Source: a candidate division NC10 bacterium CSP1-5 (GTDB lineage Bacteria; Methylomirabilota; Methylomirabilia; Methylomirabilales; CSP1-5). From it: 64,000 nucleotides of DNA. Where the stretch lies: contig LDXR01000013.1 of NCBI GenBank assembly GCA_001443495.1, positions 33,776 to 97,775 on the forward strand, given 5' to 3'. Positions 51,392 to 60,797 of the stretch are shown in pieces. A program made the translations under genes and the position numbers. Each line of letters begins with the position of its first letter. Positions within the stretch are counted from its first letter, which is position 1. The notes beneath the pieces were generated by a model. The model searched no databases. It was not told the DNA's origin and saw nothing but the letters and a program-made list of their open reading frames with translations.

Positions 51392-51703
51392 TCAGTCGAG
51401 GTCAATGTCGCGCGGGGGCGGCGTGGTCAATGGATCATCCTTGGCCTTCTTGAGCAGCTCCTGAAACTTCCGATCCAGGACTTTCCCCTTTTCCTTTTCC
51501 GCCTGCATCAGCTCCTTGAACCTGGCCTCACGCTGGGCGGTCTCTGTCTTGAGGGATTTCACCGCCTCTTTCAGATCCGTCACGCTGCTCGGCTTGGGCG
51601 GTGGCTCGTGATGGAGGACCACCCCGAGGGAGAGGTCAATGGTGAGGCGGGCTTGGCAACAGGGACACGTGATCTCTGTCGTGCTCTCTGGAGTGTCAGT
51701 CAT
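51392..51703 (-). CDS. Zinc-finger/coiled-coil protein (103 aa)
   Basis: CPCCQA near the N-terminus suggests a one-knuckle zinc site, and residues 43-85 form a charged coiled coil (VKSLKTETAQREARFKELM). A proline-rich, acidic tail ends it. It is unrecognised. It starts 16 bases after the DUF1054-like gene. Confidence 0.55.
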   Translation of the reverse strand: MTDTPESTTEITCPCCQARLTIDLSLGVVLHHEPPPKPSSVTDLKEAVKSLKTETAQREARFKELMQAEKEKGKVLDRKFQELLKKAKDDPLTTPPPRDIDLD

Positions 51704-51718
51704 TCGCTCTCTCCTCCG

Positions 51719-52348
51719 CTATGCACCCTGGTAGAGCGGAGCCAACACCCGAAACACGTCGAGGGCGGCTTTCTGAAACGCCTCGGCCGTCATGCCGGTC
51801 ACCTCGGCCCGCGACAGTCGACGCCCGAGAACGAGCTGCCCATCCCGCCGCCGAGTCAGCTCGCCGAGCATCATCCGGATCTCAGTGGGATCCGCCTCCC
51901 CTGCCGACGCCGCCGGGTCCTCGTCATGCTCGTTCTTGAACCAGCCGATGTCCTGCCCCCGCTTCACGATCGCGATCAGATCCGCCGGGCGCCGCTCCCA
52001 CCGGCGTGCCCAGCCTCGCTTATCTTCATGCTCTGCGCCTACCTCGAACAGGTAACGAACGCAATTCTTCGACACCGCCACTTTGAAGTGCGTGTGTTTC
52101 TTGTACCCCCGGCGTTCGGGGCCAAAGGCGACCCACGTATCCTCGGGGGGGTTCACCGTACGCCGCGCGTGCTTGGCCACGTGGGGAAAGACCTCACCTT
52201 TGACCAGACGCCCGATATGCGGCGCCAAGGACTCCCCGAGCGCGGTCAGCTTCGGCCGAACCTGTTCCCGGATCGCCCGCATCCGCCCCGCAAAATCGGG
52301 AATCTCGAAGACCCGGAAATCATTCGCGGTAAAAAAACTCGATCCCAC
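51719..52348 (-). CDS. DUF1054-family protein (YktB-like)
   Basis: A 209-residue protein. FTANDFRVFEIPDFAGRM and AIREQVRPKLTALGE resemble the family opening, and the central HTHFKVAVSKNCVRYLF and late FDEFRR-type helix follow. Most known relatives are in Firmicutes. GTG 52348 is preceded by AAAGGGGCC. Function unknown. Confidence 0.65.
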   Translation of the reverse strand: MGSSFFTANDFRVFEIPDFAGRMRAIREQVRPKLTALGESLAPHIGRLVKGEVFPHVAKHARRTVNPPEDTWVAFGPERRGYKKHTHFKVAVSKNCVRYLFEVGAEHEDKRGWARRWERRPADLIAIVKRGQDIGWFKNEHDEDPAASAGEADPTEIRMMLGELTRRRDGQLVLGRRLSRAEVTGMTAEAFQKAALDVFRVLAPLYQGA

Positions 52349-52564
52349 GACGGCCCCTTTCGACGAGACGTGTCCTGAGTGATCGCATTCTACGGAATCC
52401 TCGCCAGGAGCGCAATAGCGCCCAGCCACTCTCAGCGAAAACCACCGGCCAGCCCTTAGCAGCCACCCCCGTCAAACATTCATATTTTACTTTATGAATT
52501 AACTATAACTATCTAATATTGAGGTATTTAATCCAACGTATTCTTGCGGATCCTAACTGCTTCG
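52349..52564. other. AT-rich intergenic region
   Basis: About 215 bases, with a strongly AT-rich core around 52480-52535 (TTTACTTTATGAATTAACTA). No gene is seen; the core may contain a promoter for one of the flanking minus-strand genes. Confidence 0.4.
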
Positions 52565-52804
52565 TTACGGTCGCTTACAATCCTTTGGCTGATCGCAGAA
52601 GTGCCAGGCTACCTCCGGTTTATCGTGGGTCACATGGATGACCCGCATGCTCCCGCCGGGTGCAACCAGCTCGTACAGATGCTTGAAACCGGGCCCGGTC
52701 GCCGGGTGCTCCGTCGGGATCCGGTACTTGCTGGTCGCGGGCTGGATCCGCGATCCGTCCGGAGCCTCAACTGCGCAACTGCCACCGGCAAAGCGAATTT
52801 CCAT
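52565..52804 (-). CDS. Hypothetical small protein (79 aa)
   Basis: From ATG 52804 the protein contains SCAVEAPDGSRIQP and VIHVTHDKPEVAWHFC, a mix of beta strands with two Cys and two His. No family was recognised. The frame upstream of this Met lacks character. Confidence 0.45.
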   Translation of the reverse strand: MEIRFAGGSCAVEAPDGSRIQPATSKYRIPTEHPATGPGFKHLYELVAPGGSMRVIHVTHDKPEVAWHFCDQPKDCKRP

Positions 52805-52969
52805 CACACGCCTCCAGTCCCCTCCTCTACTCACTCCTGTCCGCAAAGGTCCGCCCCTTGATAGCACGATCCTCTCGAGGCCGGAAGGGCTTTGTCTTCA
52901 TCTTGACGCGGATCCCTCAACGCGCTATGGTCGCAGCGATCCTGACCGCCTTTCGGGGGGCAATCAAGG

Positions 52970-53857
52970 ATGCGAGAGATTCGCGGGGTCATCCCGCCCG
53001 TCATTACGCCGTTTACCGAGTCGGGCGAGGTGGACTACCCCGCCCTGGTGAGTAATCTCGCGCGGTGGAATCGGACGGCCCTGGCGGGCTACCTCATCCT
53101 GGGGAGCAACTCGGAGTTCGTCTATCTCAGTGAGGAGGAAAAGGTCCGGATCCTGGAGATCACGCGAGAGCACATCCCCCGCGACAAGGTGTTGATCGCC
53201 GGCACCGGCTGTGAGGCGACGCAGGCCACGATCACGCTGACCCGGCGCGCGGCGGACATCGGGGCGGACGCCGTCATGGTCGTCACTCCCTCGTACTACA
53301 AGCCCCACATGCGCCCCCACGTTCTGATCGAGCATTACCGACGGGTGGGCGACGCTTCCCCGGTCCCCGTGTTCCTCTACAACGTACCGATCTTCACCGG
53401 GATCGTCCTCGACCCCGACGTGGTCGGCCGTTTGGCGGAGCACGGCAACATCGTCGGTATGAAGGACAGCGCAGGCAATATGGCGCTCTTCGCCCAGTAC
53501 CTGCAGGTGAGTCCTCGCGAATTCATCCTCTTCGTGGGCTCAGGCCCGGTCTTTCTCCCGGCCCTCTCGCTTGGCGCACGGGGCGGCATCCTCGCCTTTG
53601 CCAACTGCGCGCCCGAGGCGTGTCTCAACCTCTATTCACTTTTCCGGGAGGGGAAGCTCGACGAGGCACGGGAGCAACAGCTCAAGCTGCTTCCGGCGAT
53701 GCAGGCGGTGACCACCCGCTTCGGCATCGGAGGCTTGAAGGCAGCCATGGATATGGTGGGACATACCGGAGGATGGCCGCGGCCGCCGCTCCTCCACCCC
53801 AAAGATGAAGAGCGCCTCGAGATCCGACGCGCCTTTGAACGGGCCGGCCTCGTATGA
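52970..53857 (+). CDS. DapA-family aldolase (dihydrodipicolinate synthase/HOGA-like)
   Basis: A 295-residue TIM-barrel lyase of the N-acetylneuraminate-lyase superfamily. The Schiff-base Lys is in GMKDSAGN, the catalytic Tyr in LYNVP, and the substrate loop LGSNSEF replaces the GTTGE of true DapA. The family condenses pyruvate with an aldehyde or cleaves the reverse reaction; the loop suggests a 4-hydroxy-2-oxoglutarate aldolase-like or other specificity. No lysine-pathway gene is near. Confidence 0.82.
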   Translation: MREIRGVIPPVITPFTESGEVDYPALVSNLARWNRTALAGYLILGSNSEFVYLSEEEKVRILEITREHIPRDKVLIAGTGCEATQATITLTRRAADIGADAVMVVTPSYYKPHMRPHVLIEHYRRVGDASPVPVFLYNVPIFTGIVLDPDVVGRLAEHGNIVGMKDSAGNMALFAQYLQVSPREFILFVGSGPVFLPALSLGARGGILAFANCAPEACLNLYSLFREGKLDEAREQQLKLLPAMQAVTTRFGIGGLKAAMDMVGHTGGWPRPPLLHPKDEERLEIRRAFERAGLV

Positions 53858-53861
53858 AGCA

Positions 53862-53965
53862 GTGTTGAACGATGAGTGCTGAGGGCTGAGCGCTTACGCT
53901 TCAGTGCTGAGGACTGAGCTATGAGTGCTGAGTTCTCGAATCTCAGTCCTCATCGCTGCTCTCAA
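53862..53965. repeat. Word-like intergenic repeat (GAGTGCTGAGG units)
   Basis: Repeated, slightly changing units (TGAGTGCTGAG, GGACTGAG, AGTCCTCA) fill the stretch between the DapA-family gene and the NmrA-like gene. Complementary parts allow a hairpin. No coding is seen. Confidence 0.65.
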
Positions 53966-54864
53966 CGGTCAACGCCTACGCGGCCGGTCTGCCGCCGGAC
54001 AAAGGCCTCAAAGGAACTCGGGGCCCACAGCTTATCGGGAAATGGAGGACGGCGGGGCGCACGCAGACCATATCGGTCGACAAAGTGTAGAATCGCAAAG
54101 AATTCCCGGAGGGCCGGGGACCATAGGCGAGCCACGCCCGCAGCCAGATGAAGCACCGGGAAGGGAATAGGACAAATCCGTGCGGACCTGTCCAAGACTC
54201 TGGCGACTATCTGCACGCACTGGCGGTTGCTCAGATCTTCGGGGCCGCCGAACTCGATGGTAGCTCCCTTCGCCTCCGGATGTCCAATCGCCAGAACGGC
54301 GACACGGGCCACATCCTTGCCCGCGATGTAGGTAATGGGTGTCGTCCCCTTTCCCGGCAGAGGCGCGACGCCAAAGCGCCGGATGGGGGGGAGCACAGTC
54401 AACAGGTTCTCCATGAAGCCAGACGGGCGTAGGATGGTATAAGGGATCCCGCATGACTGCACGACCTCCTCCACCCGACGTTTCACTTGAAACTGTCTGG
54501 GAGCTGCCGGATGGTCCACCCCGATCGCGGACAGGTAGATGATCTGGTCAACCCCGGCGTCCCGAGCGGCCTCCAGGAGATCCCGGTGTCCCTGCTCTTC
54601 AACGGTTTCGGGGCGATATGACTGGTTCAATGCCCTGGGGTTCAACGAGGTGACCGCACTGAAGATGGTGCGAACTCCCTCACAGGCTGCGACCAAGGCC
54701 CGACGATCCGTGAGGTCGCCTAACGTGATCTCGACCCCGGCCTCGCGGAGCGGCTTGGATTTGACCTCGCTCCTGCACAGGGCCCGCACCGCCCTCCCCT
54801 GCTGTCGCAGTAGATCGACAACCAGGCTTCCCACGCGCCCAGTCGCTCCAGCCACCAGGATCAT
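53962..54864 (-). CDS. NmrA-like NAD(P)-binding protein
   Basis: A 300-residue atypical SDR. GATGRVGS near the N-terminus is the cofactor loop, YLSAIGVDH the central strand and RRVEEVVQSCGIPYTILRPSG the family block. The usual Tyr-x3-Lys pair is missing, as in NmrA-type regulators and in atypical reductases. Cofactor binding is likely; the reaction is unknown. Confidence 0.85.
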   Translation of the reverse strand: MILVAGATGRVGSLVVDLLRQQGRAVRALCRSEVKSKPLREAGVEITLGDLTDRRALVAACEGVRTIFSAVTSLNPRALNQSYRPETVEEQGHRDLLEAARDAGVDQIIYLSAIGVDHPAAPRQFQVKRRVEEVVQSCGIPYTILRPSGFMENLLTVLPPIRRFGVAPLPGKGTTPITYIAGKDVARVAVLAIGHPEAKGATIEFGGPEDLSNRQCVQIVARVLDRSARICPIPFPVLHLAAGVARLWSPALREFFAILHFVDRYGLRAPRRPPFPDKLWAPSSFEAFVRRQTGRVGVDR

Positions 54865-54868
54865 GTTG

Positions 54869-54962
54869 CACCTGAGTGTCGGGTGTCGGGTGTTAGGCAG
54901 TCATCCATGAACTATCGGCTCCCCGGTCTGGGATCTGTAGGCTGTGGTCTCCAGTCTGCCGT
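54869..54962. repeat. Word-like intergenic repeat (GGTGTCGGGTGTTAGG units)
   Basis: GTGTCGGGTGTCGGGTGTTAG and the related GGTCTGGGATC, GGCTGTGGTCTCC recur over about 90 bases between the NmrA-like and radical SAM genes. Confidence 0.55.
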
Positions 54963-55828
54963 CACTCCTGGCCACTATAGAAGGAAGCTACAGGAAGAGG
55001 AATCTGGCGGACCGCTTCTGTGATGGCGTCCACCTCGGCATTGGAGAGCGGGGTGACGTAGTCTTGGGCGGGGCGCCGGGCCACGGTATAGACCTGAACC
55101 AGGTTGATCTTTCCCCCCTTCACTACGATCTCGCGTAACCGGTCGCAGAATGCTCTGACCTCCTTCTTGTCCGGCCCCACCCCGTGTACCCGCATGAAGA
55201 GGCCTTGAATCACGATCGGCCGACGACGGGCCGCCTCGAGAATATTGTCCAGGACTCGCTGGAAAGGGATCGTGGTCACATCTACCAGGTGATAGTACTC
55301 CTCGGTCCCCGCATCGAGCTTTGCCCAGATCTCTCCATTGTGCCGATCCAATACAGCGAGAGCCTCCCGGACCCTTGGCCGGTGAAACATCGTCGCGTTG
55401 GTAATGACCACGATTTTCAGGTGGCCGAGGCCAGCCTCGTTTCTCGCCCGGATGGCCAGCTCCACTACCTCTTTGAAGCGCGGATAGGTCGTCGGCTCAC
55501 CATCACCGCTGAAGGCGATGTCCTTCACCTGGCGGAGCGGCGCGGGGATGCCGGAGAAGGGTAGATGCCCAACGAGGTCGCCCGATCTGACCCTGGTCAG
55601 GATGTCCCTGAGTTCCTGTTCGAGGACTTTGAGGTCAACCCTGCGGTAGCGCCCGGGGGTTGTCCGATCCACCTGGCAATAGATGCAATCGAAATTGCAG
55701 ACCTTGTCGGGATTCAGATTGATGCCGATCGACACCCCTCCCGAACGCCGGCTGAGGACGGCATAGACGTACCGGTTTTCGTCGAGCTCCCGTCGATGAT
55801 CGTAAATGGTGAGCGTCCGCTGTGCCAT
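54962..55828 (-). CDS. Radical SAM protein (COG0731-like)
   Basis: A 288-residue radical SAM protein. CNFDCIYCQVDR is the cluster motif, GDGEPTTYP the SAM-binding block, and VVITNATMF and GKINLVQVYTVARRP follow. Homologues include wybutosine-related and sulfatase-maturase-like enzymes of unclear substrate. It has no partner gene here. Confidence 0.82.
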   Translation of the reverse strand: MAQRTLTIYDHRRELDENRYVYAVLSRRSGGVSIGINLNPDKVCNFDCIYCQVDRTTPGRYRRVDLKVLEQELRDILTRVRSGDLVGHLPFSGIPAPLRQVKDIAFSGDGEPTTYPRFKEVVELAIRARNEAGLGHLKIVVITNATMFHRPRVREALAVLDRHNGEIWAKLDAGTEEYYHLVDVTTIPFQRVLDNILEAARRRPIVIQGLFMRVHGVGPDKKEVRAFCDRLREIVVKGGKINLVQVYTVARRPAQDYVTPLSNAEVDAITEAVRQIPLPVASFYSGQE

Positions 55829-55922
55829 ACCTTCTAGCTTACCGCTTCCGAGCGCTCGCAGGCAAGTGGTTCTGACGCACGAGCAAGATTCGACGAAAAT
55901 CGGAGACTTTCATAGAAAATGC

Positions 55923-55952
55923 TTGACATGGGTCGAACCGGTCCGCTACAAA
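55923..55952 (+). promoter_or_regulatory. Promoter before a small plus-strand ORF
   Basis: TTGACA (55923-55928), 18 bases and TACAAA (55947-55952), about 70 bases before GTG 56022. Confidence 0.5.
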
Positions 55953-56021
55953 GCCTCGATTGGGGACTCACCCACATAAGGCTGAATCTGCCGGGCCAGC
56001 CTTCTTGCCGGAGGACACATC

Positions 56022-56243
56022 GTGGAAGAACCACGCCAGGACGGTCACCGCATGTTTATCACGGAAGAGGACCACGCTGCTGTGTACGGCTTCTGTGAGG
56101 TCTGTCTCGATCACCATGACATGGTTCTTCTGAAGCTGGATGGGACCGGTGCTTTCGAACCGGATCCCAGGATCTATCCGAGCCGGCACGCCTGGAACAC
56201 CTGGAGAAGGGGGGAAGGAATCTTTCGCGCCATTCACGTGTGA
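56022..56243 (+). CDS. Small hypothetical protein (73 aa)
   Basis: FITEEDHAAVYGFCEVCL and a tail of aromatic residues (HAWNTWRRGEG). GTG 56022 or ATG 56052 may start it. A promoter-like site precedes it. Unrecognised. Confidence 0.45.
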   Translation: MEEPRQDGHRMFITEEDHAAVYGFCEVCLDHHDMVLLKLDGTGAFEPDPRIYPSRHAWNTWRRGEGIFRAIHV

Positions 56244-56516
56244 CCAATTCCCCCGATACCCTTCCCCGACGCCCGGCGGGCTATACACCCCCGGGCGTTT
56301 GGCATTCGTACATAAGGGCAGCGTCCAACGATATCCCCCAACCGCTTACCCATTGGCCCGCCTTTTACGCATCACCTTCCCGGTAAGTTGCGACCGGCAT
56401 CTAGGCGAGGATATCAATGCGTCGGATGAACGCGCTTCGGAGAGTGTTGCAGAGGGTCGTGATCTCGGGGAGGTCGTTAGAGGTTCTCGGGTAACGCCGT
56501 GTCAGGTATTGGGAGA

Positions 56517-56924
56517 TCAGGACGGACCGCTGGACGTGCCGGTCTGGATGAACACGTCAACGATATTCATCAGCCGATCGTGGGACATCGATTTGAGCAC
56601 GGTCGCTTGCGCACCGGCCTCGAAGGCCATCTGGTTTAGCTCCACGCTCTCTTCTGCAGTCAGAATAATGACAGGAATAGCACGCGTAGCCTGATCGGCC
56701 TTGAGAATCTTGCAGGTGGCAATCCCGTCGAGGCCGGGCATGTGGAAATCGAGAATGATGACGTCCGGCCGGAGACGCCCCGCCTGTCTCACACCCTCCT
56801 CGCCAGTGGACGCAGTCACCACCCGGCATTGTCCTTGCCCAAAGAGCTCAGAAAGGACCTTGTGGAAGAATGGTTCGTCGTCAACGATGAGGACAGTCGT
56901 CTCAGGCCTGTGCTTGGCAGTCAT
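56517..56924 (-). CDS. Single-domain response regulator (CheY-like)
   Basis: A 135-residue receiver domain. The acidic pair is in LIVDDEPFFHKVL, the phospho-acceptor Asp in VIILDFHMPGLDG, the Thr in IILTAEES and the Lys in TVLKSM. No output domain is fused, so it works in a phosphorelay or by protein contact. ATG 56924 is the family-typical start; the frame is open far upstream. No sensor kinase gene is near. Confidence 0.9.
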   Translation of the reverse strand: MTAKHRPETTVLIVDDEPFFHKVLSELFGQGQCRVVTASTGEEGVRQAGRLRPDVIILDFHMPGLDGIATCKILKADQATRAIPVIILTAEESVELNQMAFEAGAQATVLKSMSHDRLMNIVDVFIQTGTSSGPS

Positions 56925-57198
56925 TGGGCGGCACCCTCCTTCTGTCTGGAGACGTCCTTGCAAGGGGCATACCAGCCTCCCCCTTTTCCCCGGAACGAGG
57001 TCCGACATTTGCGTCCCCGGCGTCCCGCACCTCAGCAGAAAGAGACGAGGGGCCGGCCGCTTTGCCCGGCCGGCGGAGGGACCGACCCGGGGGTGCGATG
57101 CGACATCCAGGTTGACAATCATCGCGGTTTCCGGTTTCCTAGAAGAAGAGCAATATGCAGATCGGATCCCGTTTGGGGTTTGCATAGGACAAACCATC

Positions 57199-59685
57199 AT
57201 GCGAAAACTGACGATCGCGGCGGTCATTCTCCTCATCCTGGCGGCAGGTGTCGCCTTTGCATTGCTCAACCTGGATAAACTGGTCAAGCGCAACAAGGAC
57301 TACATTCTCGCGCAGGCCGAACAGGCCCTTGGGCGCAAGGTCGGGGTCGAAGACATTGGCGTCACCCTGTGGGGGGGAATCGGGGTTCGCTTGAAGAACC
57401 TCACCCTTGCAGACGACCAGGCGTTCTCGACGCAGGACTTCCTGCGCGCGGCCGACCTGCAGGTGAACGTAGAGTTCCTCCCGCTCCTCAGGAAAGAGCT
57501 ACGGGTCAAGCGGCTGATCTTGCATAAGCCGGTCGTGAGGACAATCCGCAACAAAGGGGGTGTGTTCAACTTCGCCAGTATCGGGGGTCCCGGCCGAGCG
57601 GAACGACAACAGAAGACGGAGGGTCCCCCGCCCTCGTCAACAGCTAAAGCCCTCCCGCTCCTTGTCTCGCTCGTGGACGTGGCCGGTGGCGAGCTCTACT
57701 ACGTCGACCGCAAGGCGGGTGTGGAGCTTCGCGCGAGCCAGGTGGACCTCAAGGTCAGCGACTTCGGCTTTGACCAACCGGTCTCGATTACGTTGGCCGC
57801 AGCCGTCAACAGTGACCGCCGGAACCTCACCCTCCAGGGAAAGATAGGCCCGTTGCCCCCGACGTTTGCGTTGGACGACCCCAAAGGCCTCCGTCTGAGT
57901 GGCGATGTCAACCTGGGACCAGTAACTCTGGCTGACGTGAAGCGTCTGCCCTTTCTTGCTGAGACTCTCCCTCCCACGCTCAAGGCGGACGGGCCCTTCT
58001 CGCTCACCGCCCACGTGGACGGGACCCTGGAAGACCTGGCCGTGACAGGCAAGGGGGAGGGCACGGCGACCACTATGAGCTTCGGGGAGCACTTCCGGAA
58101 ACCTCAGGGCCTGCCTCTGCTTCTCTCCTGGGACGCCCGGGTGACACGGAACGAGATCGCGCTGAAGAAGGCCAAGATCGAACTCCACACCCTGGAGCTT
58201 ACAGCCACCGGAGCGGTGTCACGGGATGCGTTGCCTGTAGTGCGCCTTACGCTAGACTCGAACCGCTCAGGCCTCGCCGGTTGGGAGAAGATCCTGCCGG
58301 TACTTCGGGAGCAGAACCTCGCCGGGAGCTTCGAGGTGCACGCCCGGATCCAGGGCCGGATGGCCAAAGACCGGCTCCCGGATATGGACGGCTCACTCAC
58401 GCTGACCGAGCTTCGCGCCACGCTGCCACAGGTTCCTCAGCCGCTCACAGCCAAGAGCGCCACCGTCAACTTCACCGGCCAGGGGGCGGTGCTCGGAGAG
58501 ACCCCGCTCAGCATCGGAAAGTCCCAGATGCGACTTGCCGCCCAGGCCGAACGATTGGTCCCGGTCTCCCTCACCTATCGCCTCACTGCCCCTGAACTCT
58601 GGCTTGCCGATCTTCGAGAGGCCCGAGGGGCCAGCAAGGCTCCGGAAGTCCTGCGCCAGGTAACCGGTGAGGGGCGGGCCTGGATGGAAAAGGGAATGTT
58701 CTCATCTCGGGGAACAATCTCCTCCGCCCGGGGAACGATCAATGACGTAAACTACGCCGACCTCCAGGCGGCCTTCTCCATGGCCGGTCAGGTGGTCAAC
58801 ATTGACAGCTTCGCGCTCAAAGCCCTGAACGGTTCGCTACAGGGCCGGGGACAGTACGACATGCGCGAGAGCACGCCCCGGTTCACCGCGACGACCCAGG
58901 TGCGCGGCTTCGATCTCGCCGAGCTGCTCGGCTGGGCAGCGCCCGCCGCTCCCCGTCATCTCCGCGGTGGCATCAACCTTGATCTGAACCTCGCCGGATC
59001 CGGCAACCGCTGGGAAGAGATCCAGCGGACCCTCTCGGGCCAGGGGCAGGCCGAGATCATGCGGGGCGCTTTGCTCGACGTCAATGTGGCCGAGAGCACG
59101 TTGGCGGGGCTTACGCGCGTCCCGGGTCTCTCCATGCTTATCTCTCCGCGGGTGCGCAACAAGTACCCGGTGCTCTTCGCGACCCGGAACACCGAGTTCG
59201 GTCAACTCAAGGGGTCCCTCGCGCTCCGGGATGGGAGGCTTCAACTCGACAATCTCCTCGTTGCCGCGACCGACTGGGTCGCCCGGGGCCAAGGCTCCAT
59301 GGGGCTGGATCAAAGCCTCGACATGCGAACGGTCGTCCTCCTCTCGCGTGAACTCACGACGGACCTCGTAGCGGATGTCAAGGGGCTCAAATACCTGGCT
59401 AACAAGGAGGGCCGCCTCGAGATTCCGGTAGCCCTGACCGGGACCCTCCCGCGGGTCACGCCTCAACCGGACCTGGCCTACGTCACCCGTCTCCTTCAGC
59501 GCCGTCTCGTCGGGGAGGGGATCGAGGAGGTCACGAAGGGGCTACTGAAGCCGAAATCGCCACCCGCAGAGCAGCCCCCGCCATCAGGACAGGGATCGAC
59601 TCCTCCGGCAGCACCAGCAAAGCCCCCCGAGAAAAAGCCGGAGGAGGAACTTTTGAAGGGATTGAAGGATCTCTTGCGTCGCTAA
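57199..59685 (+). CDS. AsmA-family protein (828 aa)
   Basis: A membrane-anchored AsmA-like protein. One N-terminal helix (residues 4-24) precedes an AsmA domain (VGVEDIGVTLWGGIGVRLKN) and a long beta-rich middle with many repeats. A C-terminal AsmA2-type region (GQAEIMRGALLDVNV, LQLDNLLVAATD) precedes a Pro/Lys-rich tail. AsmA-like proteins are proposed bridges that move phospholipid across the periplasm or assist outer-membrane biogenesis. ATG 57199 follows a 274-bp divergent region shared with the response-regulator gene. Confidence 0.88.
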   Translation: MRKLTIAAVILLILAAGVAFALLNLDKLVKRNKDYILAQAEQALGRKVGVEDIGVTLWGGIGVRLKNLTLADDQAFSTQDFLRAADLQVNVEFLPLLRKELRVKRLILHKPVVRTIRNKGGVFNFASIGGPGRAERQQKTEGPPPSSTAKALPLLVSLVDVAGGELYYVDRKAGVELRASQVDLKVSDFGFDQPVSITLAAAVNSDRRNLTLQGKIGPLPPTFALDDPKGLRLSGDVNLGPVTLADVKRLPFLAETLPPTLKADGPFSLTAHVDGTLEDLAVTGKGEGTATTMSFGEHFRKPQGLPLLLSWDARVTRNEIALKKAKIELHTLELTATGAVSRDALPVVRLTLDSNRSGLAGWEKILPVLREQNLAGSFEVHARIQGRMAKDRLPDMDGSLTLTELRATLPQVPQPLTAKSATVNFTGQGAVLGETPLSIGKSQMRLAAQAERLVPVSLTYRLTAPELWLADLREARGASKAPEVLRQVTGEGRAWMEKGMFSSRGTISSARGTINDVNYADLQAAFSMAGQVVNIDSFALKALNGSLQGRGQYDMRESTPRFTATTQVRGFDLAELLGWAAPAAPRHLRGGINLDLNLAGSGNRWEEIQRTLSGQGQAEIMRGALLDVNVAESTLAGLTRVPGLSMLISPRVRNKYPVLFATRNTEFGQLKGSLALRDGRLQLDNLLVAATDWVARGQGSMGLDQSLDMRTVVLLSRELTTDLVADVKGLKYLANKEGRLEIPVALTGTLPRVTPQPDLAYVTRLLQRRLVGEGIEEVTKGLLKPKSPPAEQPPPSGQGSTPPAAPAKPPEKKPEEELLKGLKDLLRR

Positions 59686-59710
59686 GCGTGCGGTGTGACG
59701 AGGGGGGTCG

Positions 59711-60772
59711 ATGACGAGCGATCATGTTGTGATCCGCGGCCGTGGCGCCGCCCGGAACCCCCCGAACCGGTTTGAGATTCTGGCGTATCATCCTGATCCC
59801 GAGGGAGTCGATCCCGAGGGGCCCGCTCCCGAAACCCAGTTTTTCAAGGACCCCTCCCGCTCGCTCATCACGGTTAACGACAGTCCCGACGTCGGGTTCG
59901 AGGCCAGCATCAACCCGTACCGGGGGTGCGAACACGGCTGCATCTACTGCTATGCGCGGCCGACCCACGAATACCTGGGCTTCTCGGCCGGCCTCGACTT
60001 CGAGACGAAGATCCTCGTGAAGGAAGATGCCCCGGAGCTGCTACGACGTGAGCTCAGCTCGCCCCGTTGGAAGCCCCAGGTCCTGGCGATCAGCGGAGTG
60101 ACGGACCCCTATCAGCCGGTCGAGCGACGCTTGCAACTGACGCGTCGATGTCTCGCCGTGCTGGCCGAGTTCCGGAATCCCGTCATCATCATCACAAAGA
60201 ACCATCTCGTCACGCGAGATCTGGAGCTGCTCGGCGAGCTGGCGCGCCATGAGGCAGCCGCCGTGTATCTTTCGGTGACGACCCTCGATGCGCGTCTGGC
60301 CCGGACCATGGAGCCCCGGACCTCTCATCCGACCCGCCGTCTGGCTGCGATCGAGGCCCTCTCCCGAGCTGGCGTGCCCACCGGGGTGCTGGTCGCGCCG
60401 GTGATACCGGGGCTCACGGACCACGAGATGCCCGCGATCATCAGCAGAGCGGCCGAGGGAGGGGCGCAATACGCAGGCTATGTCCTGCTCCGGCTGCCGC
60501 ACGCGGTCGCCCCGATCTTCGAAGCATGGCTCGCCGAGCACCGGCCAGCGCGAAAAGACAAGGTGCTCAATCGCATCCGGGCGGTCCGGGGAGGACGGCT
60601 CAATGATCCGCGGTTCGGCTCGCGGATGAAGGGCGAAGGGATCTTCGCCGAGCAGATAAAGGACCTGTTCAGCCTGGCATGCCGCAAGGCCGGCATCGGC
60701 GCGCGCGGCCCACACCTTTCCACCGCCGCCTTCCGTCGCCCCGCCTCCGCTCAACCGTCCCTCTTCGAGTAG
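59711..60772 (+). CDS. PA0069-family radical SAM protein
   Basis: A 353-residue protein with an unusual spacing CEHGCIYCYARPTHEY, the SPL-like radical SAM motif Cys-x3-Cys-x2-Cys, an N-terminal RGRGAARNPPNRFE block, GVTDPYQPVERRL and ITKNHLVTRD. The group resembles spore photoproduct lyase but its job is unknown. Located alone on the plus strand. Confidence 0.88.
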   Translation: MTSDHVVIRGRGAARNPPNRFEILAYHPDPEGVDPEGPAPETQFFKDPSRSLITVNDSPDVGFEASINPYRGCEHGCIYCYARPTHEYLGFSAGLDFETKILVKEDAPELLRRELSSPRWKPQVLAISGVTDPYQPVERRLQLTRRCLAVLAEFRNPVIIITKNHLVTRDLELLGELARHEAAAVYLSVTTLDARLARTMEPRTSHPTRRLAAIEALSRAGVPTGVLVAPVIPGLTDHEMPAIISRAAEGGAQYAGYVLLRLPHAVAPIFEAWLAEHRPARKDKVLNRIRAVRGGRLNDPRFGSRMKGEGIFAEQIKDLFSLACRKAGIGARGPHLSTAAFRRPASAQPSLFE

Positions 60773-60797
60773 AGCTCCTTGGCCAGACCCGCTCCCG

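Noticed and set aside
57052-57074. GC-rich hairpin (GCCGGCCG / CGGCCGGC) as a terminator
   Set aside because: It has no T-run on either strand and lies in the middle of a divergent promoter region.
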